NCBI GenBank assembly: GCA_038226665.1
Contig: JBBRQI010000005.1
Span: forward strand, 73,729-137,728
Direction: 5' to 3'
Length of the DNA stretch: 64,000 nt
DNA from: SZAS-103 sp038226665
GTDB taxonomy: Bacteria > Pseudomonadota > Gammaproteobacteria > Xanthomonadales > Xanthomonadaceae
The notes below the pieces were generated by a model, which was not told where the DNA came from, searched no databases, and saw only the letters and a list, made by a program, of their open reading frames with translations. Every line of letters begins with the position of its first letter. Position 1 is the first letter of the stretch. Shown here piece after piece: positions 1 through 11,191 of the stretch. A program made the position numbers and the translations under genes.

Positions 1-756
1 AACTCGATGGATCAGTTCAAGGCGCAGTTCCGCTCGGTGACCGCGCTGTTGCTCGACGACATCCAGTTCTTCGCCGGCAAGGATCGCACCCAGGAAGAGT
101 TCTTCCATACGTTCAATGCGTTGTTCGAAGGCAAGCAGCAGATCATCCTGACCTGCGACCGCTATCCGCGCGAAGTCGAAAATCTCGAGCCCCGGTTGAA
201 AGGCAGGCTATCGTGGGGTTTGTCGGTCGCGATCGATCCGCCCGACTTCGAGACGCGTGCGGCGATCGTGCTATCTAAGGCCGCCGAGCGCGGCCTGAAG
301 ATCCCCGAAGACGTCGCGCTGCTGATGGCGCGCAAAATGCGCTCGAACGTGCGCGACCTCGAGGGCGCGCTCAACACGCTGGCCGCGCGTGCGAACTTCA
401 CTGGCCGCATGATCACGGTCGAGTTCGCCCAGGAAACCCTGCGCGATCTGTTGCGCGCGCAACAACAGGCGATTTCGATCAGCAACATCCAGAAGACCGT
501 GGCAGACTACTATCAGCTGCGCCTTGCGGATCTGACCTCGAAACGGCGTACGCGTTCGCTTGCGCGGCCGCGGCAGATGGCGATGGCGCTGGCCAAGGAA
601 TTGACCGAACACAGCCTGCCGGAAATCGGCGATGCGTTCGGCGGCCGCGACCACACGACGGTGCTGCACGGCTGCAAGAGGATCCGGGAGCTGATCGAAA
701 CCGACGGCAAACTGCGCGAGGACTGGGAAAAGCTGATTCGCAAATTGACCGAGTAA
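1..756 (+). CDS. dnaA: Chromosomal replication initiator DnaA (5' end missing)
   Basis: This is the C-terminal 251 residues of DnaA; the reading frame is open to the left edge, so the N-terminal domain and Walker A lie outside the window. Visible are the Walker B segment LLLDDIQFF, the arginine-finger region RLKGRLSWGLSV and the C-terminal DNA-binding signature GGRDHTTVLHGCKRI that reads DnaA boxes. DnaA-ATP oligomerises on oriC and melts it to start replication. It is followed by an origin-like gap and dnaN, recF and gyrB, the classic origin cluster. Identification is secure. Confidence 0.98.
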   Translation, partial: NSMDQFKAQFRSVTALLLDDIQFFAGKDRTQEEFFHTFNALFEGKQQIILTCDRYPREVENLEPRLKGRLSWGLSVAIDPPDFETRAAIVLSKAAERGLKIPEDVALLMARKMRSNVRDLEGALNTLAARANFTGRMITVEFAQETLRDLLRAQQQAISISNIQKTVADYYQLRLADLTSKRRTRSLARPRQMAMALAKELTEHSLPEIGDAFGGRDHTTVLHGCKRIRELIETDGKLREDWEKLIRKLTE

Positions 757-985
757 AGCTGGATCGAATAAGGCCGCACCGTATGCTGTGGATAAGCTGG
801 GGATCAAGGATTGGATCAAAAGATATCCACAGGCTTTCCCACCAAAGAAGTGAGCTCACGCACAAACCTTGACGGCCCGTAAAACATAACAAAAGCAATA
901 AGATAAGAACGTTATGCAGTGATTATTGAAACACCACCACCACCTGTCTTTCTATTCTTTACAACAACAACTCTTGGGGCCGTAC
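757..985. other. dnaA-dnaN intergenic region with two DnaA boxes (candidate oriC part)
   Basis: The gap holds a perfect DnaA box on the minus strand at 787-795 (TGTGGATAA, reverse of TTATCCACA) and an 8/9 match on the plus strand at 823-831 (ATATCCACA). An AT-rich stretch follows at about 880-925. Boxes plus an AT-rich segment beside dnaA are what an origin or a DnaA-regulated dnaN leader would show. The region upstream of dnaA is not in the window, so I cannot say which gap is the functional origin. Confidence 0.55.
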
Positions 986-2086
986 ATGCGTTTCAGCCTT
1001 CAGCGTGAAGTCCTGCTCAAGCCACTCCAGCAAGTCGTCAACGTGGTCGAACGCAGGCACACGCTGCCTGTGCTGGCGAATGTCCTCGCTGTGGTGAAGC
1101 AAGGGCAGCTTTCTTTGACCGGGACCGACCTCGAAGTCGAAATGGTTGCCCGCACGGCGGTCGAAGATGCGAAAGAGGGCGAAACGACCATCCCTGCGCG
1201 CAAACTGTTCGAGATCGTGCGCGCCCTGCCCGATGGCAGCCGGATCACAGTCAGCCAGACGGACGACAAGATCACCCTGCAGGCCGGACGCAGCCGCTTC
1301 ACTCTCGCTGGGTTGTCGGCGAATGAATTTCCGGCGATCGAAGACATCGAGCTGGTCGAGCGGATCCGTGTTCCAGAGGCTGCGCTCAAGGAACTGATCG
1401 AGCGCACCGCTTTCGCAATGGCGCAACAGGACGTTCGCTATTACCTCAACGGTCTGCTGCTGGATCTGCGCGAAAACGCGCTGCGTTGCGTGGCGACCGA
1501 CGGCCATCGGCTGGCGATGTGCGAGGTTCCGCTTGCTACGGGGGCGCAAGCACGCAAGCAGATCATCGTGCCGCGCAAGGGCGTGATGGAGTTGCAACGC
1601 CTGCTCGAAGGCGGCGATCGCGAAGTCGAGCTCGAAATCGGGCGCAACCATCTGCGTGTACGCCGTGAAGACCTGACCTTTACCTCCAAGTTGATCGACG
1701 GTCGTTTCCCCGACTACGACGCGGTGATCCCGATCGGTGCCGACAAGGAAGTGCGGGTCGATCGTGAGGCCTTGCGTGCAGCCCTGCAGCGTGCGGCGAT
1801 TCTTTCAAACGAGAAATACCGCGGCGTGAAGATCGAGGTCAGCCCGGGTCAGCTGCTCTTGGTCGCGCACAATCCGGAGCAGGAAGAAGCACAGGAAGAG
1901 GTCGAGGCCGACACGAAGGTCGACGGCTTGGCGGTTGGCTTCAATGTGACCTATCTGCTCGACGCACTTGGTGCTTTGCGCGAGGACACGGTGTTGATCG
2001 CCTTGCGCGATGCCAATTCCAGCGCCCTGTTGCGCGAGGCCGGCAACGATCGCTGTCGCCATGTGGTGATGCCGCTACGGCTGTGA
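986..2086 (+). CDS. dnaN: DNA polymerase III beta subunit (sliding clamp)
   Basis: The product is 366 residues, the usual length of the bacterial clamp, which dimerises as a ring around DNA and tethers polymerase III. The start MRFSLQREVLLKPLQQVVNV matches the conserved N-terminus. An earlier TTG at 926 would add an odd His-rich leader (KHHHHLSFYS) and was rejected. The central part RYYLNGLLLDL...ATDGHRLA and the C-terminal end HVVMPLRL are typical clamp features. It lies between dnaA and recF, with only 21 bases before recF, so co-transcription is likely. Confidence 0.97.
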   Translation: MRFSLQREVLLKPLQQVVNVVERRHTLPVLANVLAVVKQGQLSLTGTDLEVEMVARTAVEDAKEGETTIPARKLFEIVRALPDGSRITVSQTDDKITLQAGRSRFTLAGLSANEFPAIEDIELVERIRVPEAALKELIERTAFAMAQQDVRYYLNGLLLDLRENALRCVATDGHRLAMCEVPLATGAQARKQIIVPRKGVMELQRLLEGGDREVELEIGRNHLRVRREDLTFTSKLIDGRFPDYDAVIPIGADKEVRVDREALRAALQRAAILSNEKYRGVKIEVSPGQLLLVAHNPEQEEAQEEVEADTKVDGLAVGFNVTYLLDALGALREDTVLIALRDANSSALLREAGNDRCRHVVMPLRL

Positions 2087-2107
2087 CCTTTTTGACCGGC
2101 AGCGCTG

Positions 2108-3193
2108 ATGCTGCTTGATCGGCTCACGCTGGCCCGTTTTCGTGGCTTTGAAGCGGCCGAGTTGCGCCCGGCACCCGGCATCAATCTGATCACCGGCGGC
2201 AATGGCGCTGGCAAGACGACATTGCTGGAAGCCGCGCATCTGCTTGCCAACGGGCGTTCATTCCGCGGTCGGGTGCGTGATGGCTTGGTGCGGCAAGGCC
2301 AATCCGACCTGGAGGTTTTTGCCGAATGGCGTGAGCAAGGCCGACGCGCCCGGCGCGCAGGATTGCGACATTCCGGTCGCAACTGGGAAGCGCGCCTGGA
2401 TTCAGAATCTGTTGGCAGCCTCGCTGAGCTCTGCGCGGCGCTCGCTGTGTTGACTTTCGATCCCGGTAGCCATGCCCTGATCGCGGGCGGCTCCGAACAG
2501 CGCCGGCAATTTCTCGACTGGGCATTGTTCCACGTGGAACCCGACTTCCTTCTTGTCTGGCGACGCTACGCGCGCGCGCTCAAGCAGCGCAACGCCTTGC
2601 TCAAAAGCCGCCCTCGCCCTGAGGTCTTGGCCCCGTGGGATCGCGAAATGGAAGAAGCCGGTGAACCGGTGACGCGCATGCGTGCGCTGTATCTGGAGCA
2701 GTTCAAGCCGCTACTTGCGCAAACCGCAGAACAATATCTTCCGGAACTGGGTGCATTGCGCCTGGAGTTCTTGCCGGGCTGGCGACGCGACGCACATTCG
2801 CTTGGCGACGCACTGGCGCACTCGCGTGATCGCGACCTGATGCTCGGTTATAGTTGCACTGGCCCGCACCGCGCCGATTGGAGCCTCGATTTTGAGCGTC
2901 TTCCCGGACGCAATGCATTATCACGGGGACAGCAGAAACTCGTCGCCCTCTCCTGTGTACTCGCCCAAGGCCATGCTTACGCCGCAGCACGCGGCGAATG
3001 GCCGATCATTGCGCTGGACGATCTGGCCTCAGAACTTGACCATGCCCATCAACAGCGCGTGCTGCTTGATCTGGCTTCCAGCGGCGCGCAGGTTCTGTTG
3101 ACGGGGACTGAAGCCCCTCTTGGACTTGCGGCAACAAACCTTCGTCCGACGTTGTTCCACGTGGAACAAGGCAAGGTTCACGCGCTGCTATAA
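2108..3193 (+). CDS. recF: DNA replication and repair protein RecF
   Basis: This is a 361-residue SMC-like ATPase that helps load RecA at single-strand gaps. The N-terminus MLLDRLTLARFRGFEAAELR is typical, followed by Walker A GGNGAGKTTLLEAAHL near residue 30. The signature LSRGQQKLVALS and the Walker B region IIALDDLASELD lie near the C-terminus. The gene order dnaN-recF-gyrB supports the call. Unusually, the coding sequence carries two parS-like palindromes (2526-2541 and 3153-3168), both of which encode an F/L-H-V-E peptide (FHVE). Confidence 0.97.
   Translation: MLLDRLTLARFRGFEAAELRPAPGINLITGGNGAGKTTLLEAAHLLANGRSFRGRVRDGLVRQGQSDLEVFAEWREQGRRARRAGLRHSGRNWEARLDSESVGSLAELCAALAVLTFDPGSHALIAGGSEQRRQFLDWALFHVEPDFLLVWRRYARALKQRNALLKSRPRPEVLAPWDREMEEAGEPVTRMRALYLEQFKPLLAQTAEQYLPELGALRLEFLPGWRRDAHSLGDALAHSRDRDLMLGYSCTGPHRADWSLDFERLPGRNALSRGQQKLVALSCVLAQGHAYAAARGEWPIIALDDLASELDHAHQQRVLLDLASSGAQVLLTGTEAPLGLAATNLRPTLFHVEQGKVHALL
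2526..2541. other. parS-like ParB binding site inside recF (15/16)
   Basis: The sequence TGTTCCACGTGGAACC matches the gammaproteobacterial parS palindrome TGTTCCACGTGGAACA at 15 of 16 positions, differing only in the last base. parS sites nucleate ParB for origin segregation and cluster near oriC. This site lies about 1.7 kb from the dnaA-dnaN gap, as expected. It is inside the recF coding sequence. The palindrome is seen directly; its function is inferred from the match and position. Confidence 0.75.
3153..3168. other. parS site inside the 3' end of recF (perfect)
   Basis: TGTTCCACGTGGAACA is a perfect 16-base match to the parS sequence known from Pseudomonas and relatives. One extra base on each side (3152-3169) extends the palindrome to 18 bases. 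It lies at the end of recF, about 20 bases upstream of a TATAAT hexamer that probably serves gyrB. ParB bound here could therefore touch the gyrB promoter. ParA and ParB for chromosome segregation are not identifiable in this window; the small ParA-like gene at 45.9 kb is a different type. Confidence 0.85.
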
Positions 3194-3194
3194 T
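3189..3194 (+). promoter_or_regulatory. Candidate -10 element for gyrB
   Basis: A consensus TATAAT overlaps the recF stop codon, about 75 bases upstream of the gyrB ATG. No good -35 hexamer stands at 16-18 bases upstream; that space is partly filled by the perfect parS palindrome. The same TAnnnT-GC pattern recurs upstream of several genes in this window, which adds some support. Confidence 0.45.
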
Positions 3195-3267
3195 TGCTGG
3201 TCTCCACGCAATCCCGTCGCGGCACCGCAAGGACGTCGTGTGGGCGCATACAGGATCTCAGCAGCGC

Positions 3268-5715
<2,448 letters not shown>

Positions 5716-5974
5716 TCAACGGGCGGCCGCGCGGCTCGTGTCGATGCTGAAGGTGCGGCCATCCTGGCCTTGCCAAGACCCCGGCTCGTACCGGCTCCCG
5801 GGCTGCATGCATCAGTCGCTCCGTGCCGCGCGCACCAGTGGCGCGCAGGCACGCCGCCTGGCGCAAGAGCGATGCGAAGCTGGTCGATCGCCACACGACT
5901 TGAGTAAAAGCACCAATTCCGATTAGTCTGTGCGGCCCGCGGCAACAATGCCATCCGACGCAAAGGGCTCTCTC

Positions 5975-7204
5975 ATGCAGATTCGATCGACCTTCAAGAC
6001 GGCCGCGCTCTCGCTCGCCATCGCCGTTTGCATGGTTCCGGCCGCGTTCGCGCAGGCAGATTTCCATACACGCGATGCGTCCAAAACAGCCACGAAGAAA
6101 CAGGCGAAGGACGACACGGCAGCGCTGTTTCCAAATGCGACGCGCGCCGAACCTGAAGGCAGCGTGTCGCCCTCGCTCGGCAAGCCCATCAACGACCTGC
6201 TTGCGCTGGTCAATGTGCGCGGTCATGAAGACGAAGTGCTCGCAACGGGCGAGAAACTCGCGGCGAGCCCGGATGCAAAACCCTACGATCTCGCCTACAT
6301 CTACGAGGCCTTGGGCTACGCCTGCCTGAACAAGAACGACACCGCCAAGGGCATCGACTACCTGCAAAAGAGCATCGGCGAGAACACCCTGCCAAATAAC
6401 GATCAGTACCAGCTGATGCTGCTGATCGCTCGTGCGCAGATCAAGGCCGGCCAATCCGATGCGGGGCTTGCCACGCTCGCTCGCGTGGTCGCCGAAACCA
6501 AGCAGGACAAACCCGAATACGACGGGCTGCGCGGCAGCGCGGCCTATGCCAAAAAAGACTACGCCGCCGCCGCGCCAGCCCTGCAAAAAGCAGTGGATGG
6601 ATCGACCAAGCCCGACACGGCCATGCAACAGATGCTCATGGCGAGCTATCTCGAACTCAAGCAGCCCGCGCGTGCGGAGAAACTCGGCGAGGACATCCTG
6701 CATGCCCATCCGGGCGACAAGGACGCGATCATGAATCTCGTCACCGTGTACCAGCAGGCCGGGCATACCGACAAAGCCGTTGCGTTGCTAGACGACACCC
6801 GCAAGAGCGGCCAGCTCAAGGATCCCGAGGGATACCGCACGCTCTACGTTCTTTATTCGAAGATCACCGGCCACGAGAAGGACAGCATTGCCGTGATCAA
6901 CGAAGGCTTGCAGAAGGGAGTGCTGCAACCAAGTGCGGAGGTCTATACCGTGCTGGCCGATGACTACTACTTCACCAACCAGATTCCGCAGGCCATCGAT
7001 GCGTACAAGAAAGCCGATGCCGCCTCCACCAATGGCGAGGCCGCGCTGAATCTGGCGAAGATCTACAACAACCAGGGCCAGGCAGCGGAAGCCAAAGCCA
7101 CGGCCGAACGCGCGTTGCAAAAAGGCGTGAAGCGCCCGGAAGAAGCGCGGGTTATCATCGATCACGCAGGGACGGCGACGCGCAAGCCCGGAAAGAAAAA
7201 GTGA
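5975..7204 (+). CDS. Exported TPR-repeat protein upstream of tonB
   Basis: This 409-residue protein begins with a clear signal peptide (MQIRSTFKTAALSLAIAVCM...AFAQA) and then consists largely of tetratricopeptide-like helical repeats, e.g. YDLAYIYEALGYACLNKND, PEVYTVLADDYYFTNQIP and GEAALNLAKIYNNQGQAAEA. The C-terminus is Lys-rich (RKPGKKK). It probably sits in the periplasm as a scaffold. A TPR gene at this place, between gyrB and the tonB-exbB-exbD genes, is a feature of Xanthomonas-type genomes, so a role with the TonB machinery is plausible but unproven. An in-frame GTG at 5930 is less likely because it would bury the signal peptide. Confidence 0.8.
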   Translation: MQIRSTFKTAALSLAIAVCMVPAAFAQADFHTRDASKTATKKQAKDDTAALFPNATRAEPEGSVSPSLGKPINDLLALVNVRGHEDEVLATGEKLAASPDAKPYDLAYIYEALGYACLNKNDTAKGIDYLQKSIGENTLPNNDQYQLMLLIARAQIKAGQSDAGLATLARVVAETKQDKPEYDGLRGSAAYAKKDYAAAAPALQKAVDGSTKPDTAMQQMLMASYLELKQPARAEKLGEDILHAHPGDKDAIMNLVTVYQQAGHTDKAVALLDDTRKSGQLKDPEGYRTLYVLYSKITGHEKDSIAVINEGLQKGVLQPSAEVYTVLADDYYFTNQIPQAIDAYKKADAASTNGEAALNLAKIYNNQGQAAEAKATAERALQKGVKRPEEARVIIDHAGTATRKPGKKK

Positions 7205-7232
7205 TGGATTAGACAGAACGCCGGTCGGTTGT

Positions 7233-7258
7233 TTGACCGGCTGCACGTTTGCTATAAG
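7233..7258 (+). promoter_or_regulatory. Possible tonB operon promoter
   Basis: TTGACC at 7233-7238 and TATAAG at 7253-7258 resemble -35 and -10 boxes, but the 14-base spacer is short; TAAGCT at 7255-7260 would give 16. It lies about 80 bases upstream of tonB. No recognisable Fur box was found in the gap 7205-7337. Confidence 0.3.
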
Positions 7259-7337
7259 CTAATAGATCCCGCGTCTGCAAATGCGCTGACGCGGCCACGA
7301 TCGAGACGACCACAGGTTCATCCAAGCCGCCAAGCGC

Positions 7338-8006
<669 letters not shown>

Positions 8007-8029
8007 TCAATCAACGTAAGGGCCAGGCC

Positions 8030-8812
8030 ATGCTGCAGGATACCGGTAACACCATTGCGTCGGCCGCTGCGGCCACCCCCACGGCTACCTCGAATGCGGA
8101 AGCCTTCAACAACATGGGCTTTGGCCACATGTGGCAGACGCTCATTTCCGGCGACAACAACGTCGGTCTGGTCGTGTTCTGCACACTGTTCCTTTTTTCG
8201 TTCGGTTCGCTGTACTTCATGGTCGTGAATGCCTTCCGCAATGCGCGCCTGAAGACGCGCACCGACAAGGTGATCCGCACGTTCTGGGATACCCAGAACG
8301 CACAGGACGCGATCCAGTTCATGGAACAGCAGCCCAAAAGCGAACCTTTCTCGAAGATTGCGCTCGACTGCGCCGAAGCCGCCGCGCACCACCAGCGCAA
8401 TGAAGGCGGCCGCTTGACCGGTGCCTTGAATCGCTCGGAGTTCATCGACCGCGCGCTGCGCCAGGCCGTGAGCCGCGAGAGCGAATCGCTCGAGAATGGC
8501 CTGACCGTTCTTGCGACCGTGGGTTCGACCGCGCCGTTCGTCGGCCTGCTCGGCACCGTGTGGGGCATTTACCATGCGCTGACCGGTATCGCCACGTCTG
8601 GCCAGTCGTCGATCGAAGCGGTCGCCGGCCCGGTCGGCGAGGCGCTGATCATGACCGCGCTCGGCTTGTTCGTCGCGATCCCGGCGGTACTCGCGTACAA
8701 CTTCTTCGTGCGCGCCAACCGCGTGACGAACTCGCGTTTCGATGCGTTTGCGCACGACCTGCATGACTTCTTCGCGACCGGCTCGCGTGTCGGCGACACC
8801 CAGGCTCACTAA
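8030..8812 (+). CDS. exbB: Biopolymer transport protein ExbB (MotA/TolQ/ExbB proton channel)
   Basis: This 260-residue inner-membrane protein forms the proton-channel pentamer around ExbD that energises TonB. Three membrane segments are visible: about residues 45-66 (VGLVVFCTLFLFSFGSLYFM), about 165-185 in the conserved block GSTAPFVGLLGTVWGIYHAL, and about 205-230 (GEALIMTALGLFVAIPAVLA). The conserved Gly/Pro pattern of the ExbB/TolQ family is intact. It lies 23 bases after tonB and 30 bases before exbD, so it belongs to one operon. Confidence 0.95.
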   Translation: MLQDTGNTIASAAAATPTATSNAEAFNNMGFGHMWQTLISGDNNVGLVVFCTLFLFSFGSLYFMVVNAFRNARLKTRTDKVIRTFWDTQNAQDAIQFMEQQPKSEPFSKIALDCAEAAAHHQRNEGGRLTGALNRSEFIDRALRQAVSRESESLENGLTVLATVGSTAPFVGLLGTVWGIYHALTGIATSGQSSIEAVAGPVGEALIMTALGLFVAIPAVLAYNFFVRANRVTNSRFDAFAHDLHDFFATGSRVGDTQAH

Positions 8813-8842
8813 GACGACCGCAGACCGTAACGGAGCCGAACC

Positions 8843-9268
8843 ATGGCCTTCAGCAGCAACGACAGCGGCGGCCCGATGGCCTCGATCAACGTCACGCCCC
8901 TCGTGGACGTGATGTTGGTGTTGCTGATCATCTTCATGATCACCACGCCGCTGATGAAGCACAAGATCGAGGTCAAGCTTCCGAACGCAGTCCTCAACAA
9001 GAAGCCCGAAGCACCCAAGCACCCGCCGATCACCTTGACCGTCAAGGCCGATGGCAGCGTGTACTGGAACGACGAACCGATCGACCAGACCTTGCTGGAC
9101 AGCCGCCTTGCGACGACCGCACAGCTGGTGCCGCAGCCGGAACTGGATGTGCGCGCCGACAAGACCACGCGTTACGGCACGATCTGGCAGGTGATCCGTA
9201 CCGCCAAGGACAATGGCATGCAGAAGGTCGGCTTCATTTCTGCCCCGCACGGGCAGAGCCACTTCTAG
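8843..9268 (+). CDS. exbD: Biopolymer transport protein ExbD (copy 1)
   Basis: The product is a 141-residue single-pass protein. Its N-terminal membrane helix SINVTPLVDVMLVLLIIFMI carries the essential aspartate (PLVDVML) that responds to the proton gradient. The periplasmic part ends with RYGTIWQVIRTAKDNGMQKV, typical of ExbD. The next gene encodes a second ExbD 21 bases downstream, matching the exbD1-exbD2 pair of Xanthomonas. Confidence 0.94.
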   Translation: MAFSSNDSGGPMASINVTPLVDVMLVLLIIFMITTPLMKHKIEVKLPNAVLNKKPEAPKHPPITLTVKADGSVYWNDEPIDQTLLDSRLATTAQLVPQPELDVRADKTTRYGTIWQVIRTAKDNGMQKVGFISAPHGQSHF

Positions 9269-9289
9269 TCAGGATCGAGGAAAGACACG

Positions 9290-9712
9290 ATGGCATTCAG
9301 CAGCGGCAACAGCGGTGGTCCGATGGTGGACATGAACGTCACCCCCCTCGTGGACGTGATGCTGGTTCTGCTGATCATCTTCATGGTCACGATGCCGCCG
9401 ATGACCTATCCGGTCGGCGTGGATCTGCCGGTTCCCTCGGTCAATCCACCACCACCAACCATGGCGCAGCCGATCGACCTGAAGATCGATGCTGGTGGCG
9501 GCATCACCTGGAACGGCAGCTTGATGCCTTTGACCACACTGGAAGGCGCCATGAAGGTCGAAGCCGAGCGTTACAGCGACCCGTTGCAGCAACCGGTGAT
9601 CCAGATCGACACCGACAAGGATGCGCAATACGACACGCTTGCCAAGGTACTTGCATCGGCCAAAAATGCTGGTCTGGTCAAGATCGGATTTGTCGACAAC
9701 GGCCAACGCTGA
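9290..9712 (+). CDS. exbD: Biopolymer transport protein ExbD (copy 2)
   Basis: This 140-residue ExbD has the membrane helix with the same PLVDVMLVLLIIF core and the conserved aspartate. Its periplasmic part differs from copy 1 (short proline-rich linker SVNPPPPTMAQP, then IDTDKDAQYDTLAKVLASAK). It closes the operon, since a strong terminator begins 23 bases after its stop. It is closely similar to the third copy at 9835, which suggests a recent local duplication of this copy and not of copy 1. Confidence 0.94.
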   Translation: MAFSSGNSGGPMVDMNVTPLVDVMLVLLIIFMVTMPPMTYPVGVDLPVPSVNPPPPTMAQPIDLKIDAGGGITWNGSLMPLTTLEGAMKVEAERYSDPLQQPVIQIDTDKDAQYDTLAKVLASAKNAGLVKIGFVDNGQR

Positions 9713-9734
9713 GTCCGTGCGATCGGAGTGAAAG

Positions 9735-9762
9735 ACGCCGCCTTCGGGCGGCGTTTTTATTT
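9735..9762 (+). terminator. Rho-independent terminator of tonB-exbB-exbD-exbD
   Basis: A perfect 8-base stem ACGCCGCC / GGCGGCGT closes on a TTCG tetraloop and is followed by TTTTTATTT. It is the strongest intrinsic terminator seen in the window and separates the operon from the third exbD copy. Confidence 0.92.
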
Positions 9763-9834
9763 GGTGCCCAAGGGGCTTCACAGAGGACATGCGTAGCAGT
9801 ATGGTGGGAGCGTCCCCGCAAGTGGAGCGACGCC

Positions 9835-10254
9835 ATGACGTTCACCAACGACAACAACGTCCGTCGGATGGCCGACATGAACATCACGCCGCTGGTGGAC
9901 GTGATGCTGGTTCTGCTGATCATCTTCATGGTGACGATGCCGTTGCGGACTTACGGGATCGGGATTGATCTGCCACAGGCAGGCCCGCCCGTACCGCCGC
10001 CGGTTGCGCGTCCGATCGACGTGAAGATCGACGCCGCTGGGCAGATCACCTGGAACGGAAGTTCCATGCCGCTCAGCGCATTGCAGGGCGCAATGAAGAT
10101 TGAAGCCGGACGCTACAGCGATCCCTTCCAACAGCCAGTCGTCCAGATCGATACCGACAAGGATGCACGCTACGACGATCTGGCCAATGTGCTTTCGTCT
10201 GCCAGGAATGCTGGTCTGGTCAGGATCGGTTTCGTCGACAACGGCCAGCGCTGA
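9835..10254 (+). CDS. Biopolymer transport protein ExbD (copy 3)
   Basis: This 139-residue ExbD shares with copy 2 the pattern MADMNITPLVDVMLVLLIIF, the segment IDVKIDAAGQITWNGSSMPL and the ending RIGFVDNGQR, so the two are paralogues from a recent tandem duplication. The membrane aspartate is kept. It lies downstream of the operon terminator and must be transcribed separately or by read-through; a GGAG stands about eight bases before the ATG. ExbD2-like copies can be dedicated to particular substrates in Xanthomonas, but the role of this one is unknown. Confidence 0.9.
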   Translation: MTFTNDNNVRRMADMNITPLVDVMLVLLIIFMVTMPLRTYGIGIDLPQAGPPVPPPVARPIDVKIDAAGQITWNGSSMPLSALQGAMKIEAGRYSDPFQQPVVQIDTDKDARYDDLANVLSSARNAGLVRIGFVDNGQR

Positions 10255-10290
10255 GCAAATCTGGCGCAGCACAAATCGCACCCGGTTGCC

Positions 10291-11058
10291 TCATCCGTGC
10301 GCGGCCGCAATGACGCGCAGATAGCTGCTGACGGTTGCATCGAGTCCCGCGTATAAGGCCTCGTCGATCAGCGCATGGCCAATCGATACTTCGCCGATTG
10401 CCGGTGCGGCACGCAGCAATGGGCCGAGATTGACCTGATCCAGATCGTGTCCCGCATTCACGCCAAGTCCGGCCGCTTGCGCACGGCGCGTAGCTTCGAC
10501 GCACGAAGCCAGCTCGCGCGACGCATCACCGGCTGCATGTGCCTCAGCGTACGGGCCTGTGTAGAGCTCAACGCGCGCCGCACCGAGTTGCGCTGCACGT
10601 TCAAGGTTCGGCGCTGCGCAATCCATGAACAGCGAAACGCGGCAGCCAAGCGCTTTGAAGGCGTCTATCAGAGGCCCGAGCCGTTCCGCATCGCGATCCA
10701 GGTCGAAACCATGATCCGAGGTCAGCTGGCCGTCGTCATCGGGCACCAGGGTCACCTGGACGGGGCGGGTGCGCTCGACCAGTTCGAGCAGGCCCGGATA
10801 GTCGCCACGCGCCGGTGCGAACGGATTGCCCTCGATATTGAATTCCACCCGGTCGCGGCAAAGTCGGGCCAGCAGCAACACGTCATCCGGGCGGATATGG
10901 CGTTGGTCAGGACGCGGATGCACGGTGATGCCGCCGCAGCCTGCGGCGATCACCGTTTCGGCCGCGCGCCGCAGGTCGGGCCGAAGACCTCCGCGCGAGT
11001 TACGCAACACGGCGATCTTGTTGAGGTTGACGCTGAGCAAGGTGGTGGATGCGTGCAT
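10291..11058 (-). CDS. pdxJ: Pyridoxine 5'-phosphate synthase
   Basis: PdxJ (255 residues) condenses 1-deoxyxylulose 5-phosphate with 3-amino-2-oxopropyl phosphate to form pyridoxine 5'-phosphate, the last ring-forming step of the DXP-dependent vitamin B6 pathway. The N-terminus LLSVNLNKIAVLRNSRGG, the motif GGITVHPRPDQRHIRPDD and the C-terminal NAGHDLDQVNL and EVSIGHALIDEALYAGL are diagnostic. It converges on the third exbD. Its position after tonB-exbBD is conserved in xanthomonads. Confidence 0.96.
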   Translation of the reverse strand: MHASTTLLSVNLNKIAVLRNSRGGLRPDLRRAAETVIAAGCGGITVHPRPDQRHIRPDDVLLLARLCRDRVEFNIEGNPFAPARGDYPGLLELVERTRPVQVTLVPDDDGQLTSDHGFDLDRDAERLGPLIDAFKALGCRVSLFMDCAAPNLERAAQLGAARVELYTGPYAEAHAAGDASRELASCVEATRRAQAAGLGVNAGHDLDQVNLGPLLRAAPAIGEVSIGHALIDEALYAGLDATVSSYLRVIAAAHG

Positions 11059-11191
11059 CGCCCTAGCCTAATCCGTGCGTGCGCGACGCGATAGTTTCCG
11101 GTTGCGGCCATGATGGGTCCATCCCGGATCCCACCGCCAGACAGTGACCCACATCCTACAACTGCGCCGGCGTCGCGCTCATACTGTTGAA

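Noticed and set aside
926..985. In-frame TTG extension of dnaN beginning with a His run
   Set aside because: It adds 20 residues absent from the conserved clamp N-terminus; the ATG at 986 gives the standard start.
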